NCBI GenBank assembly: GCA_947445035.1
Contig: CANFCK010000006.1
Coordinates: 124,001-188,000, forward strand
From: Deltaproteobacteria bacterium
GTDB taxonomy: Bacteria; Myxococcota_A; UBA796; SXON01
Direction of reading: 5' to 3'
DNA length: 64,000 bases
The translations under genes and the position numbers were made by a program. The notes beneath the pieces are model-generated. The model worked only from the letters and a program-made list of their open reading frames with translations, searched no databases and was not told where the DNA came from. The stretch's first letter is position 1. Each line of letters begins with the position of its first letter. This document shows positions 23,294-32,039 of the stretch, in pieces.

Positions 23294-25348
23294 CTACTTC
23301 CGCTTCGCCCGCTTCATCGACAGCTCCTGACTCCGGACCGGCGGACCCTCTTGCTCACGGCGCCGGTTCTTCCCATCCGCCAGGATCACGGAAGCTTTTA
23401 CGTTGTCGGCAAGCTGGGACTCCAGGTACAGGTCCAGCTCTTTCTGGTGCGCTTTGTCGTGCACCGGGAAGGCGATCTCGATGCGGCCGGACAGGTTGCG
23501 GGGCATCCAGTCCGCGCTGCTCAGCCAGAACTCGGGCTCGCCGGCGTTTTCGAAGCGGATGACGCGGGCGTGTTCGAGGAAGCGGTCGACGATGCGGATG
23601 GCGTGGATGTTTTCGGAGAGGCCCTTCACCCCCGCGCGCAGGCCGCAGATCCCGCGGATGATGAGGTCCACGCGGACGCCCGCTCGCGACGCCCGGTACA
23701 GCTCCGCGATGAGGTCGGGGTCGACCAGCGCGTTGAGCTTGACGATGATCCACGAGCTCTTCCCCGCCTTCTTGTTCCGGATTTCCCGGCGGATCCGCGC
23801 CACGAACTCGTCCCGGAGGTGCATGGGCGCGAGCAGCAGCTCCTGCATCGGTGGCGGACGGGTGTAGCCGGTGAGGAGGTTGAACAGCCAGGTGACATCC
23901 TCGCCCACGGCCTCGCGTGCGGTGAACAAACTGAAGTCGGCGTAGGAGGTCGCGTTGCCTTCGTTGTAGTTGCCGGTCGCGAGGTGAACATACCGACGAA
24001 CACCGCCGCGATGACGACGAACGACCAGCGCGGCCTTGGCGTGTGTTTTATACCCGGTGACCCCGTAGACCACGTGGGCGCCTGCGTCCTCGAGCCGTCG
24101 CGCCCACGCAATGTTGGACTCTTCGTTGAAGCGCGCGCGCAGCTCGACCAGCGCCACGACGGACTTCCCGTTCTGGGCTGCGGTCAAAAGTGCGTGCGCG
24201 ATGCGGCTTTCCCGCGACATCCGGTACAGGGTGATCTTGATGGCTAGCACGTCGGGATCGGCTGCGGCCGCCTCCAAGAAGTTCACGACGTGGTCGAAGC
24301 TCTGGTAGGGGTGGTGGACCAAGACATCCCCGCGATCGATCACCGCGAAGATGTCACGCCCCCGGGCGAAGCGTGCCGCAGCCTGTGGCGTCCAGGGGGG
24401 AAACTTCAGGTCGGGCCGAGCGACCAGTGAGTAGAGTTGGAACAGGTCGGCGAACGCGGTGAAGCCCTCGGCGGCGTAGACGTCTGTGGGGTCCAGTTCC
24501 AGCTCGCTCACGACGCGCGCCAGCTCGTCTGGGTTGACTTCGGGCTCGTGTTGCAGCCGAACCGCGGCCCCGAGACGGCGATTTCGCACCGCCGCCTGGA
24601 CCGTCCGCATCAGGTCTTCCGCGCGATCTTCGTCGTAGTCCAGCTCGGCGTCGCGGGTGACCCGAACGGCGCCGGCGCTGACCACCTCGGCGTTCTGAAA
24701 CAACACGTCGAGGTTCAGACGGATGGCGTCTTCGAGCAGCGCCACCTCGACCGAACCCTCTTCGCCAGGAAGCAGCAAGAAGCGAGGCAGAACTGCCGCC
24801 GGAATATGGACGATGCACGATTGCGGGGCCGGCAGCTCGTCATCGTCGTCGTGTGGCAACAACTCCAGAACCAGGCACAGCGCCCGATTGGCGATGTGTG
24901 GGAACGGGTGGGCCGGATCAATCGCGATCGGGGTGATGACCGGCAGCGCGTTGGTGCGGAACCAGACCCGCAACCACGCCTCCTGCGCCGGGGTCCACGA
25001 ACCCTTGCGCCGCAGGTGGATGCCCTCGGCGGCCAGCGCCGGCAGAAGCTCCTCCAGCATGATGCGATGCTGCGTCGCGACCAACTCATGCGCGCGTGCG
25101 CTGCACGCGTCGAGCACCTCGCGCGGGGTGAGCCCATCGGCTCCGGTCTGCACCACCCCCGCCTCGATCTGCCTCCACAGGCCAGCGACGCGCACCATGA
25201 AGAACTCGTCGAGGTTGGACGAGAAGATGGCGAGGAAGCGAAGCCGCTCGAGAAGCGGCACCGTGCGGTCCATCGCTTCTTCGAGAACGCGGGCGTTGAA
25301 CTCGAGCCAGCTGGTTTCGCGGTTGTTCAACGGAGGGGAGAGCGGCAT
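23294..25348 (-). CDS. ppk1: Polyphosphate kinase 1
   Basis: At 684 residues this is the normal Ppk1 length. It begins NNRETSWLEFNARVLEEA (N domain) and has SSNLDEFFMVRVAGL, the VLVHHPYQSFDHVV motif, TLYRMS with SRIAHAL, and the autophosphorylated His in YKTHAKAALVVRRH. The ATGNYNEG block follows. Ppk1 polymerises ATP gamma-phosphate into polyphosphate, reversibly. The ATG at 25348 is favoured because upstream codons belong to the MsrB frame region and it opens the conserved N domain. It follows msrB by 10 bp, so the two are probably co-transcribed. Confidence 0.95.
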   Translation of the reverse strand: MPLSPPLNNRETSWLEFNARVLEEAMDRTVPLLERLRFLAIFSSNLDEFFMVRVAGLWRQIEAGVVQTGADGLTPREVLDACSARAHELVATQHRIMLEELLPALAAEGIHLRRKGSWTPAQEAWLRVWFRTNALPVITPIAIDPAHPFPHIANRALCLVLELLPHDDDDELPAPQSCIVHIPAAVLPRFLLLPGEEGSVEVALLEDAIRLNLDVLFQNAEVVSAGAVRVTRDAELDYDEDRAEDLMRTVQAAVRNRRLGAAVRLQHEPEVNPDELARVVSELELDPTDVYAAEGFTAFADLFQLYSLVARPDLKFPPWTPQAAARFARGRDIFAVIDRGDVLVHHPYQSFDHVVNFLEAAAADPDVLAIKITLYRMSRESRIAHALLTAAQNGKSVVALVELRARFNEESNIAWARRLEDAGAHVVYGVTGYKTHAKAALVVRRHRGGVRRYVHLATGNYNEGNATSYADFSLFTAREAVGEDVTWLFNLLTGYTRPPPMQELLLAPMHLRDEFVARIRREIRNKKAGKSSWIIVKLNALVDPDLIAELYRASRAGVRVDLIIRGICGLRAGVKGLSENIHAIRIVDRFLEHARVIRFENAGEPEFWLSSADWMPRNLSGRIEIAFPVHDKAHQKELDLYLESQLADNVKASVILADGKNRRREQEGPPVRSQELSMKRAKRK

Positions 25349-25358
25349 CGGCGCCAAT

Positions 25359-25913
25359 CTACCCCGGCGGCGCGACCGCCCCTGCCACGAACACGAGCGA
25401 CGCGCTGTTGATGCAGAAACGTTGCCCAGTGGGCGCGGGGCCGTCGTCGAAGACGTGGCCAAGGTGACCGGCACAACGGGCGCACACGACCTCTTCGCGC
25501 ACCATGCCATGGCTCACGTCGCGATTCACCTTCACTCGATCGGGCTGCGCGGGCCGGGTGTAGCTGGGCCAGCCGGTGCCGGACTCGAACTTGTCTTCTG
25601 AGGTGAAAAGTCGCAAGCCGCAACCCGAGCAGACGTAGCCGCCCTTTTCGTGGTTGTTCCAATAACGACCGGAGAACGCCCGCTCGGTGCCGGCTTCACG
25701 GAGCACGCGGTAGGTGGCCGCTGGCAAGAGCGCCTGCCATTCGGCGTCGGTCCTGGTGACCGGTGTGACGGTGGCGGGGTCCGGGGCCAGAGAAACCCCA
25801 GGCGTCGGCTCAGGCCCGGCGGGGGCGGCCGCAGTGGCGCCGTCGGGGGCGCAGGCGATGATCGCCACGAGCGAGGCGAGTGAGGCAGCGAACCCGCGAC
25901 GGGACAAGCACAT
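25359..25913 (-). CDS. msrB: Methionine-(R)-sulfoxide reductase MsrB, predicted Tat-exported lipoprotein
   Basis: The 184-residue protein starts at the ATG at 25913. The N-terminus LSRRGFAASLASLVAIIAC combines a twin-arginine-like motif (SRRGF) with a lipobox ending at Cys. The mature domain is a full MsrB: RAFSGRYWNNHEKG, zinc ligands CSGC and CARC, FESGTGWPS, GHVFDDGP and the catalytic Cys in RFCINSASL. It repairs oxidised methionines, here at the cell envelope. It lies upstream of ppk1. Confidence 0.9.
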   Translation of the reverse strand: MCLSRRGFAASLASLVAIIACAPDGATAAAPAGPEPTPGVSLAPDPATVTPVTRTDAEWQALLPAATYRVLREAGTERAFSGRYWNNHEKGGYVCSGCGLRLFTSEDKFESGTGWPSYTRPAQPDRVKVNRDVSHGMVREEVVCARCAGHLGHVFDDGPAPTGQRFCINSASLVFVAGAVAPPG

Positions 25914-26005
25914 GAACACTCCGGTGGTGTGGGCAGTACGATGCCACCGGGGCGATCGGGTTTTGAGGGTCCGGTCGCGTTTTGTCAACGCGCCGGAACC
26001 GTCGT

Positions 26006-27397
26006 CTACAAAAGTGCTGCCGCCGCCTCTGCGAGTGAGCTGCGCTCGCCCTTTCGGAGAGTCACATGCCCGGCCATCGGCGAGTTCCGGAAACGCTCCA
26101 CCACGTAGGACAGCCCGTTGCTGGTGGCGTCGACGTAGGGGTTGTCGATCTGGTAGCGGTCGCCGGTCAGCACCACCTTGGTGCCTTCGCCCGCGCGGGT
26201 GATGACCGTCTTGACCTCGTGCGGGGTGAGGTTCTGGGACTCGTCGATCACCAAGAACTGTCGGGGCAGCGAGCGCCCGCGGATGTAGGTGAGCGGCTCG
26301 ATCTCGACGATCTTCTGGTCGAGCAACGCCTGATAGTTCGGCGCGTGGGGCTTACCGTTGGTGGTACGGCTGCTGGGCCGTTCATTGCCAGAGCCCGTCT
26401 GGTCCTCGCCACCGCACAACAGCTCCAGGCTGTCGAAGATGGGCTTCATCCAGGGATTCAGCTTTTCATCGAGCGAGCCCGGCAAGAAGCCGATGTCCTT
26501 ACCCAGCGGGAAGATCGGTCGGGCGACCACCAGGCGCCGATAGCGTTTTTCATCCGCGACACGTTGCAGCCCACAGGCGATGGCGATGAGCGTCTTGCCG
26601 GTGCCGGCCATGCCGTCGAGCGTGACCAGCGGGACGCTGTCGTCGAGCAACAGGTCCAGGGCAAAGAGCTGCTCCCGGTTGCGCGCGAAGATCCCCCACA
26701 CGCCTTCTTTGTGGCGACCCACCAACGTCAGCCGCTTTTGCCGCTGATCGTAGCGGGCCATCGCGGTTTGCGAGGGGTTGGCGCTGTTCTTGAGGATCAC
26801 AAACTGGTTGGGGCACACCCGGGTGTCGTCGTCCTCGGCGACCCAGCCGCGACTGTAGATATCGGTGATCAGCTCGGCCTCGACATCCCGTTCCTGGACA
26901 CCGGTGTACGCCTCGTCGATCTCGACGTGGGCGTGCTCGAAGTCCTCAGCGTGAAGGCCGAGCACCTCGGCCTTGATACGCATATTGGTGTCGCGACTTA
27001 CGAAGACGACCGTGCTGTTGGTCGCGACGTTCTTTTGCACGCGCAGCGCGATGCGGAGGATGGTGTTGTCGGCGCTGTCCAGAGCGCCTGCGAAGAACTC
27101 TTTCGCGTCGCCAGGCAGGCCGCATTCGACGTGGAGCATGCCCGTGCCCGGCAAGGCTACGCCCGTCCGGAGGTTGCCTTTCTCGCGCAGCGCGTCGAGT
27201 TGTCGCGACACCGTACGCGCGGCACGCCCGCGTTCAGTGAGCTCACGCTTGAACTTGTCGAGCTCCTCGATCACCGTGATCGGCAGCACCAGGTCGTGTT
27301 CTTTGAACACGAAAAGCGAGCCCGGATCGTGAAGGAGGACGTTGGTGTCGAGAACGTAGGTGCGCTTGCCAGGACCGTGCACTGGAGGAGGGGCCAC
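26006..27397 (-). CDS. PIN-domain PhoH-family ATPase (PhoH2 type)
   Basis: The 463-residue protein has an N-terminal PIN nuclease domain (TYVLDTNVLLHDPGSL, ITVIEELDKFK, FVSRDTNMRIKA) and a C-terminal PhoH ATPase with Walker A DGMAGTGKTL, Walker B FLVIDESQNLTPHE and VLTGDRYQIDNPY. PhoH2 proteins act as RNA helicase/RNases, often discussed as toxin-like or RNA-quality factors. The GTG at 27397 is chosen because a GGAG Shine-Dalgarno sits 6 nt upstream; longer upstream frames are antisense noise. Confidence 0.9.
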   Translation of the reverse strand: MAPPPVHGPGKRTYVLDTNVLLHDPGSLFVFKEHDLVLPITVIEELDKFKRELTERGRAARTVSRQLDALREKGNLRTGVALPGTGMLHVECGLPGDAKEFFAGALDSADNTILRIALRVQKNVATNSTVVFVSRDTNMRIKAEVLGLHAEDFEHAHVEIDEAYTGVQERDVEAELITDIYSRGWVAEDDDTRVCPNQFVILKNSANPSQTAMARYDQRQKRLTLVGRHKEGVWGIFARNREQLFALDLLLDDSVPLVTLDGMAGTGKTLIAIACGLQRVADEKRYRRLVVARPIFPLGKDIGFLPGSLDEKLNPWMKPIFDSLELLCGGEDQTGSGNERPSSRTTNGKPHAPNYQALLDQKIVEIEPLTYIRGRSLPRQFLVIDESQNLTPHEVKTVITRAGEGTKVVLTGDRYQIDNPYVDATSNGLSYVVERFRNSPMAGHVTLRKGERSSLAEAAAALL

Positions 27398-27576
27398 GGG
27401 GAGCTCCGAAGGGGGGCGGGGAGTGCGGGGGACTGTCGGATGGGCGACAGCGTGTGGGTGGCAGCGGGGAGGGCGCGGTTCGGGGAGAAAAGCGCGGAGC
27501 GGGCAGCGGTACACAGAGTCTAACCCGTTTGTTGACAAGTCAAGGGGCGGCGCTCGCGATCTCATGCACCGGCAGT

Positions 27577-28020
27577 TCACGCGACAGCGCCGCCAGAACC
27601 TCCACCCGCACTGCCCGTGCGCGTCTTTTCTTCAGCCGCGGCTGTAGCGTCGCCGTCGGCGCCCCACGGTGGGTCGAAGCCGACGAAACCATGGTCTCGT
27701 GAGGCCCGGAGCGGCGTGCCGTCGGTCAGCGCCCGATCCGCGACCATCGGCGCGTGGCAGGAGCCGCACAGCGTCGCGTCGGTCAACAGTGCCCGCGGCG
27801 CGGAGGCGTGCGCGTCGGTCGCGCCGGGGTCACGATCTGGGCGACGCGCCAGGACCAACGACTCCGCAGGCGGGCGCTGGTGCGCGTCGCAGCGCGGCTG
27901 GGGGGCTCGTCGGAGCCCGCGGCGGTCTCTGGACCACGGGAGTAGTCGTCGGCCCCGGTGAGCGGCCGTAGAGCTACGAAACCGGGTTCCCGGGCCGGTT
28001 TGCTTCGCCTTCCCCCTTGC
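27577..28020 (-). pseudogene. Possible remnant of a multihaem cytochrome c
   Basis: The 668-bp gap between the PhoH and transpeptidase genes has no intact gene. On the minus strand one frame encodes TLCGSCHAPM, a CxxCH haem-binding motif, preceded by CDAHQRPPAE, which reads like a CxxCH site missing one codon. About 100 bp upstream a second frame reads ALRPLTGADDYSRGPETAAG. GC at third codon positions is high in both frames, as in true genes here. A decayed cytochrome is a reasonable inference, but chance is not excluded. Confidence 0.35.
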
Positions 28021-28065
28021 GCGCCCTTTGCACTCGGGGTAGCCGCGCCTTCGACCGGGTGCGCC

Positions 28066-29253
28066 GTGATCCTGCTCTTCTCCACGATGACCGCCTCCCT
28101 CGGCTGCTTCACGACGCCCGAAGACGACGTTCGTCCGTCGCGCCCCGACCGGGACACCGAGGACAGCGCCACCGACGATACCGGGGACACCGCCGCCGAA
28201 GACTCCGACACCGGTACCGACGACACGGCGGACACCGACGATACCGGCGCCGACACCGAGGACACCGGCGAGCCCGAGGACACGGCCGTCGAACCGGAGC
28301 CTTGCCCGGACGGCCTCGTCTGCGTCACGACGTTCCCCTACGAACACGTCAGCACCACGGTTTCAGCGACGCTGGACGACTTCGACAGCTACGACTGCGC
28401 GACGACGACCGACGAGTCCGGCGCCGAGGTGCTCTACCGAGTGGACGTGCCAGAAGATGGATTTCTGGCGCTTTCGCTCAGCGATCTGTCCTCGGGCGCC
28501 GACATCGACGTGCACCTGCTGGCCAGCCGCGACGCCGGCGATTGCATCGATCGGGGCCACGAGCTTTCCGGCAGTCTGGTAGAAGCCGGGCGCTACTGGG
28601 TCGTGGCCGACACCTGGGTCACTAGCGGCGGCGACGAAAAAGACGGCGCCTACACGCTGACCTTCGGCTTGACCACCGTGCCGGCGCTCGAAGCGGAGGG
28701 CTTGGCCGCGGAGTTCGCCGACGATGCGCTCTACGCCTTTGACGTGGCCTGGGGCAACGGGGACGCCGATCGGTTCCAATACGCGGTCACCGACTTTTCG
28801 ATGCATTCGTCGGACCAACGGCAGTGGTTGCTCGATCTCACCGATGGTAGCGTGCTTGCAGAGCTGTACGTGGCCCACGGCGAGGGCAGCTCCAGTGGCA
28901 ATTCCGGCGAGGCGGACACCTTCTCCAACACCGACAATTCACACCAGTCCAGCCTGGGGATGATGCGGGGCGGCGAGGAATACACGGGCACCTACGGCGC
29001 TTCGATGCGCATCGACGGCCTGGAGTCCGGGTACAACGACAATGTTCGCGACCGCGCGATCGTCTTGCACCCGTGGGAGGGGTCGCGGGCGGAGTACGTG
29101 TCACGCTGGGGAGAAACCGCCGAGACCTGGGGCTGTCCGGCCCTCGACGATCGGCTCTCCGCCGATGTGATCGACGTACTCGCGGACGGCGGCCTGCTTT
29201 TCTTCTGGTACCCCGACACCGACTGGCGCAGCGGTTCGGGATACCTCCCGTAG
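28066..29253 (+). CDS. Lipoprotein with murein L,D-transpeptidase-like (YkuD_2) domain
   Basis: In this 395-residue protein the GTG at 28066 gives a lipoprotein signal ending TASLGC. A ~60-residue linker of repeated Asp/Thr/Glu units follows, then a pre-peptidase-like beta domain (FDSYDCATTTDESG to about residue 200). The C-terminal domain has the PF13645-type motifs: VAHGEGSSSGNSGEADTFSN, SSLGMMRGGEEYTGTYG, RIDGLESGYNDN, AIVLHPW and the catalytic Cys in WGCPALDD. It probably remodels peptidoglycan or attaches a protein to it. Confidence 0.8.
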   Translation: MILLFSTMTASLGCFTTPEDDVRPSRPDRDTEDSATDDTGDTAAEDSDTGTDDTADTDDTGADTEDTGEPEDTAVEPEPCPDGLVCVTTFPYEHVSTTVSATLDDFDSYDCATTTDESGAEVLYRVDVPEDGFLALSLSDLSSGADIDVHLLASRDAGDCIDRGHELSGSLVEAGRYWVVADTWVTSGGDEKDGAYTLTFGLTTVPALEAEGLAAEFADDALYAFDVAWGNGDADRFQYAVTDFSMHSSDQRQWLLDLTDGSVLAELYVAHGEGSSSGNSGEADTFSNTDNSHQSSLGMMRGGEEYTGTYGASMRIDGLESGYNDNVRDRAIVLHPWEGSRAEYVSRWGETAETWGCPALDDRLSADVIDVLADGGLLFFWYPDTDWRSGSGYLP

Positions 29254-29262
29254 AGTACGGAG

Positions 29263-30588
29263 TTGATCTTGCCCGACCTGACTCGGCAGTCCACGACCAC
29301 CGGCACCGGAACTGCCACCGGCGCTGGCACCGCAACGGAAACGGCCGCGCGCGACGCGCAGAGTCGCCTCGGCAACCAAGAGATGGCGGACCGGCTCAAG
29401 GCCAAGAAGCCCACCCATACCGGCGTCGTGCACTTCGGCCTCAACGGCGGGGCCGAGGTCGAGGCCAACCATCTCGACAAGCTCAACGCCGACAACGGCG
29501 GGGCGAAGTCGATCCACAACCAGAAAGAGCAGGACGTTTTGGTCCGCGGCAAAGTGCGAATGGAGCTCGCGACGGAGGAGGGTCGCACGGCGTGGCTGGC
29601 GACCCTCGGCTTCGGCCCCGAGGTGAGCAACAAGGTCGGTGCGGTCATCGCCAACGCGGGGGACGGGGCGCGGGACGAGCTCGGCCAACTTGTGGAGGTC
29701 TACGCGCAGGCGGAGTCGGGCTCTCGTCGGATGGACCGACTCGTGCTCTCCGGTCACAACGTCGGCAGCGCGATGTGGGGGGACGACAACGGGCGGGTGC
29801 CGTTTGAGACCTTCGTCGAGCTCAAGGACATCTTCCCCAAGGCGGCGTCGCAAGTGCGCCATCTGCTCGTCTCGGCCTGCTACTCGGGCGGAGAAAAGCA
29901 GATGGCAACCTACAAAGCGGCGTTTCCGGGCTTGCAGTCGATCATGGCCTACACCGGCAGCTCGCCGGGCACCGCCTCCGGCGGCCTCAACCACATCGGC
30001 CGGTGGGAAAAAGCGACCGAAAAGGGCGACGGCAGCAACGTCGACAAGGGCATCGCCAAGGGCACGCGCAAGGGGGAGAATGTCTCCACCTGGAACGCCA
30101 CCGACGGCTACCAGGGCGACCAGCCGACGCCGTGGTACGACCTCGACGCCGAGCTCAACGCGGCGAACGCCACCTTTGAGCGCTACTACGACCAGGGTCA
30201 GTTGGTCGCCAACGCCCAGACGGGCGAGCTGCGCGACTACTACAACCTGGTCCAGCGGGCGCTGCGCCATCCCGAGCTCCCGGCGTCGGGCCGCGCTGAG
30301 CTGGCGGCCCGTCGGGACCAGACGATTCGTTGTTTGTTCTACCCGCTGATCCGCGAGCGCTTCACCACCAAGCACGCCGCCAAGCTGGCAGAGGGCTACG
30401 CCGCGACCGGGGGGCTCGCGCGCCCGGACTACGCCACGCTCGAGCGCGCGGCGGCCCTTGCCGCGATCAACGCGTTCGCGACGGCGGTAGCGGCGACCCC
30501 GTCTACCGCGGGCTCGGCGGCCCAGGACCTGCTGTGGCGTGGGCTGGTCAAGCTCGACAACGACTTGATCCTAGAACAGTGGATCTGA
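29263..30588 (+). CDS. Caspase-fold (clan CD) cysteine-peptidase-like protein
   Basis: The 441-residue protein starts with TTG at 29263, 9 bp after the transpeptidase stop. After a Thr/Gly-rich N-terminus and the sequence SRLGNQEMADRLKAK, a central domain carries RLVLSGHNVGSAMWGDDNG and HLLVSACYSGGEKQM. His165 and Cys206, about 40 residues apart, look like a caspase/hemoglobinase-type His-Cys dyad. The following GLQSIMAYTGSSPGTASGG fits the substrate-loop region. The C-terminal 180 residues are helical and unrecognised. The LGNQ N-terminus resembles proteins associated with contractile injection systems (DUF4157 context), but no such locus is visible here. Confidence 0.65.
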   Translation: MILPDLTRQSTTTGTGTATGAGTATETAARDAQSRLGNQEMADRLKAKKPTHTGVVHFGLNGGAEVEANHLDKLNADNGGAKSIHNQKEQDVLVRGKVRMELATEEGRTAWLATLGFGPEVSNKVGAVIANAGDGARDELGQLVEVYAQAESGSRRMDRLVLSGHNVGSAMWGDDNGRVPFETFVELKDIFPKAASQVRHLLVSACYSGGEKQMATYKAAFPGLQSIMAYTGSSPGTASGGLNHIGRWEKATEKGDGSNVDKGIAKGTRKGENVSTWNATDGYQGDQPTPWYDLDAELNAANATFERYYDQGQLVANAQTGELRDYYNLVQRALRHPELPASGRAELAARRDQTIRCLFYPLIRERFTTKHAAKLAEGYAATGGLARPDYATLERAAALAAINAFATAVAATPSTAGSAAQDLLWRGLVKLDNDLILEQWI

Positions 30589-30589
30589 G

Positions 30590-30958
30590 ATGAGCCCGGC
30601 GGCGCTCGCGGCCTATCAGGAGGCGGTGGTGGAGATATTCTGGGACGGCGAGGGGCTGGCCTCGCAGGTGGCGTGGGTGGTCACGGCGCACAATCCCGGG
30701 GCGGTGAGGCGTGGGGACGAGGACAACGCTGCGCAGAACGCCCTGCTCCGCGCGGAGCTCGATCGCCGGGGGATCCGCTACTGTCCCGCGGTCGGGCGCA
30801 ACGTCGAAAACACCTGGCGCGAGGACTCGTTCGCCCTGTTCGGGTGTGGGCGCGAAGTGGCGCTGGAGGTGGCGCGCGCGTTCGATCAGGACGCGATCTT
30901 CGAGGTGCCGCCCGCCGTGGTCTGGGCGGTGGGTCAGGGCGCGCCGACGTCGCCTTGA
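30590..30958 (+). CDS. DUF3293 family protein
   Basis: The 122-residue protein has the DUF3293 pattern: WVVTAHNPGAVRRGDEDNAAQNALLRAEL, a central YCPAVGRNVENTWREDSFAL, and the C-terminal ARAFDQDAIFEVP. Its function is unknown. Its ATG is 1 bp after the stop of the caspase-fold gene, so it is probably co-translated with it. Confidence 0.8.
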   Translation: MSPAALAAYQEAVVEIFWDGEGLASQVAWVVTAHNPGAVRRGDEDNAAQNALLRAELDRRGIRYCPAVGRNVENTWREDSFALFGCGREVALEVARAFDQDAIFEVPPAVVWAVGQGAPTSP

Positions 30959-31097
30959 TGCAAAAGCGGCACCCGATCATAGATGTCCGCGGCGTCCAAG
31001 ACGACCTGTCTCGCTGCGGTCTGAAGCGCGCGCTCTGCGCCAAAGCGAAGTACAGCCCGATCAGCAAGGCCGCGCCTCCCCGATCAGCGGGCGCCGC
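30956..31097 (-). other. Intergenic gap with a possible degraded coding remnant
   Basis: Between the DUF3293 gene and the convergent secreted-protein gene, the minus strand reads RALQTAARQVVLDAADIYDR and ends HQGDVGAP before a stop, with high third-position GC but no usable start codon. A neighbouring frame gives a short hydrophobic segment LLIGLYFALAQSA. It may be the tail of a frameshifted membrane protein. Confidence 0.25.
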
Positions 31098-31748
31098 TCA
31101 CGGGATGACAAGCGTGTACGCGCGGCTGGCGCCCGCCGCCAGGTCCACTGCGCGTCGCGAGTATCGGATGTCGGGCGCTTCCAGGCGAACGGTGCCTTCG
31201 TCGGCGCGACCCTTGCCCATGTACACCATGAACGCCCCGCCCGCGTAGCTGCCCGGCGCCGCGTTCAGGGTGATGGTGTTGTTGCCTGGCTTGAGCCACG
31301 CCCCGAGATCGAGGATGAGCTGGGTTTCCCCCGAGCGAACGTGGCGCACGCTCACGCCGTTGACGACGACATCGACATCGTGCCCGACGCTGTCGTTGTC
31401 CTCCGTCACCAGCCACCACGAACCGGCGGCGACGCCGCTTTGAGGGCCGGCCGCCGGCGGAGGCGTCGCGGGCCGACCCGGCAGGGTCGACGGCTCGGGC
31501 AGGTACACGACGGGCGTTGGTGGGACCGCTACGGGTGCCGGCGGCACGGCGTATGGCGCCGCGGGCGCGTCCCCCGTCGACACGCGAACCCGGTAGGTGG
31601 GCGCGTCGATCCAGATGTTGCCTTGCGCATCAAAGCGCACCGTCACGTTCTCCATCGACATGACGGGGAGCACGTCGGCGCGAACTCCGTTGACGTACAC
31701 GTCGCCCGCCGTCGCCTCCAGCACCCAGAAGGCCAGGGCGCCGAGCAA
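31098..31748 (-). CDS. Hypothetical secreted protein with Pro-rich linker
   Basis: The 216-residue protein starts at TTG 31748, just past the HU stop codon. A short hydrophobic N-terminus (LGALAFWVLEATAG) is followed by a domain beginning DVYVNGVRADVLPVMSMENVTV. A ~40-residue Pro/Ala/Val linker leads to a C-terminal beta domain with WWLVTEDNDSVGHDVDVVVNG and LILDLGAWLKPGNNTI. Similar short N-terminal domains occur in myxobacterial exported proteins. Function unknown. Last gene of the csrA-sec operon. Confidence 0.6.
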   Translation of the reverse strand: MLGALAFWVLEATAGDVYVNGVRADVLPVMSMENVTVRFDAQGNIWIDAPTYRVRVSTGDAPAAPYAVPPAPVAVPPTPVVYLPEPSTLPGRPATPPPAAGPQSGVAAGSWWLVTEDNDSVGHDVDVVVNGVSVRHVRSGETQLILDLGAWLKPGNNTITLNAAPGSYAGGAFMVYMGKGRADEGTVRLEAPDIRYSRRAVDLAAGASRAYTLVIP

Positions 31749-31750
31749 GG

Positions 31751-32029
31751 CTATTCCCCCTCGACGCGGAGCTTGAGTTCCCTGCCCACGCGGAAAACCG
31801 GCAGTCGCTTGGGCTTGACTTCGATCGCGGCACCGCTGCGGGGATCGCGGCCGGTGTAGCCGCTGTAGTCGCGCATGGCAAAACTACCAAACCCTCGGAG
31901 CTCGACCCGTGCGCCGCGCTTCAGCGCGGCGGCGATTCCCGAAAAGAAGCTGTCCACGACCGCGTCGGCCACCACCCGGGGCACCGAGTGGCGATGGGAG
32001 ACGGCGTCTACCAGCTCGCTCTTGGTCAT
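31751..32029 (-). CDS. HU/IHF-family histone-like DNA-binding protein
   Basis: The 92-residue protein has the full HU/IHF fold: MTKSELVDAVSHRHSVPRVV, the RVELRGFGSFAMRD turn and arm motif, GRDPRSGAAIEVKPKRLPVFR, and the C-terminal GRELKLRVEG. The GRDPRSG arm with flanking Pro is the DNA-intercalating region. Whether it is HU- or IHF-beta-like cannot be settled by eye. Its ATG is 10 bp after the secF stop. Confidence 0.92.
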   Translation of the reverse strand: MTKSELVDAVSHRHSVPRVVADAVVDSFFSGIAAALKRGARVELRGFGSFAMRDYSGYTGRDPRSGAAIEVKPKRLPVFRVGRELKLRVEGE

Positions 32030-32039
32030 GCTTGGAGCC

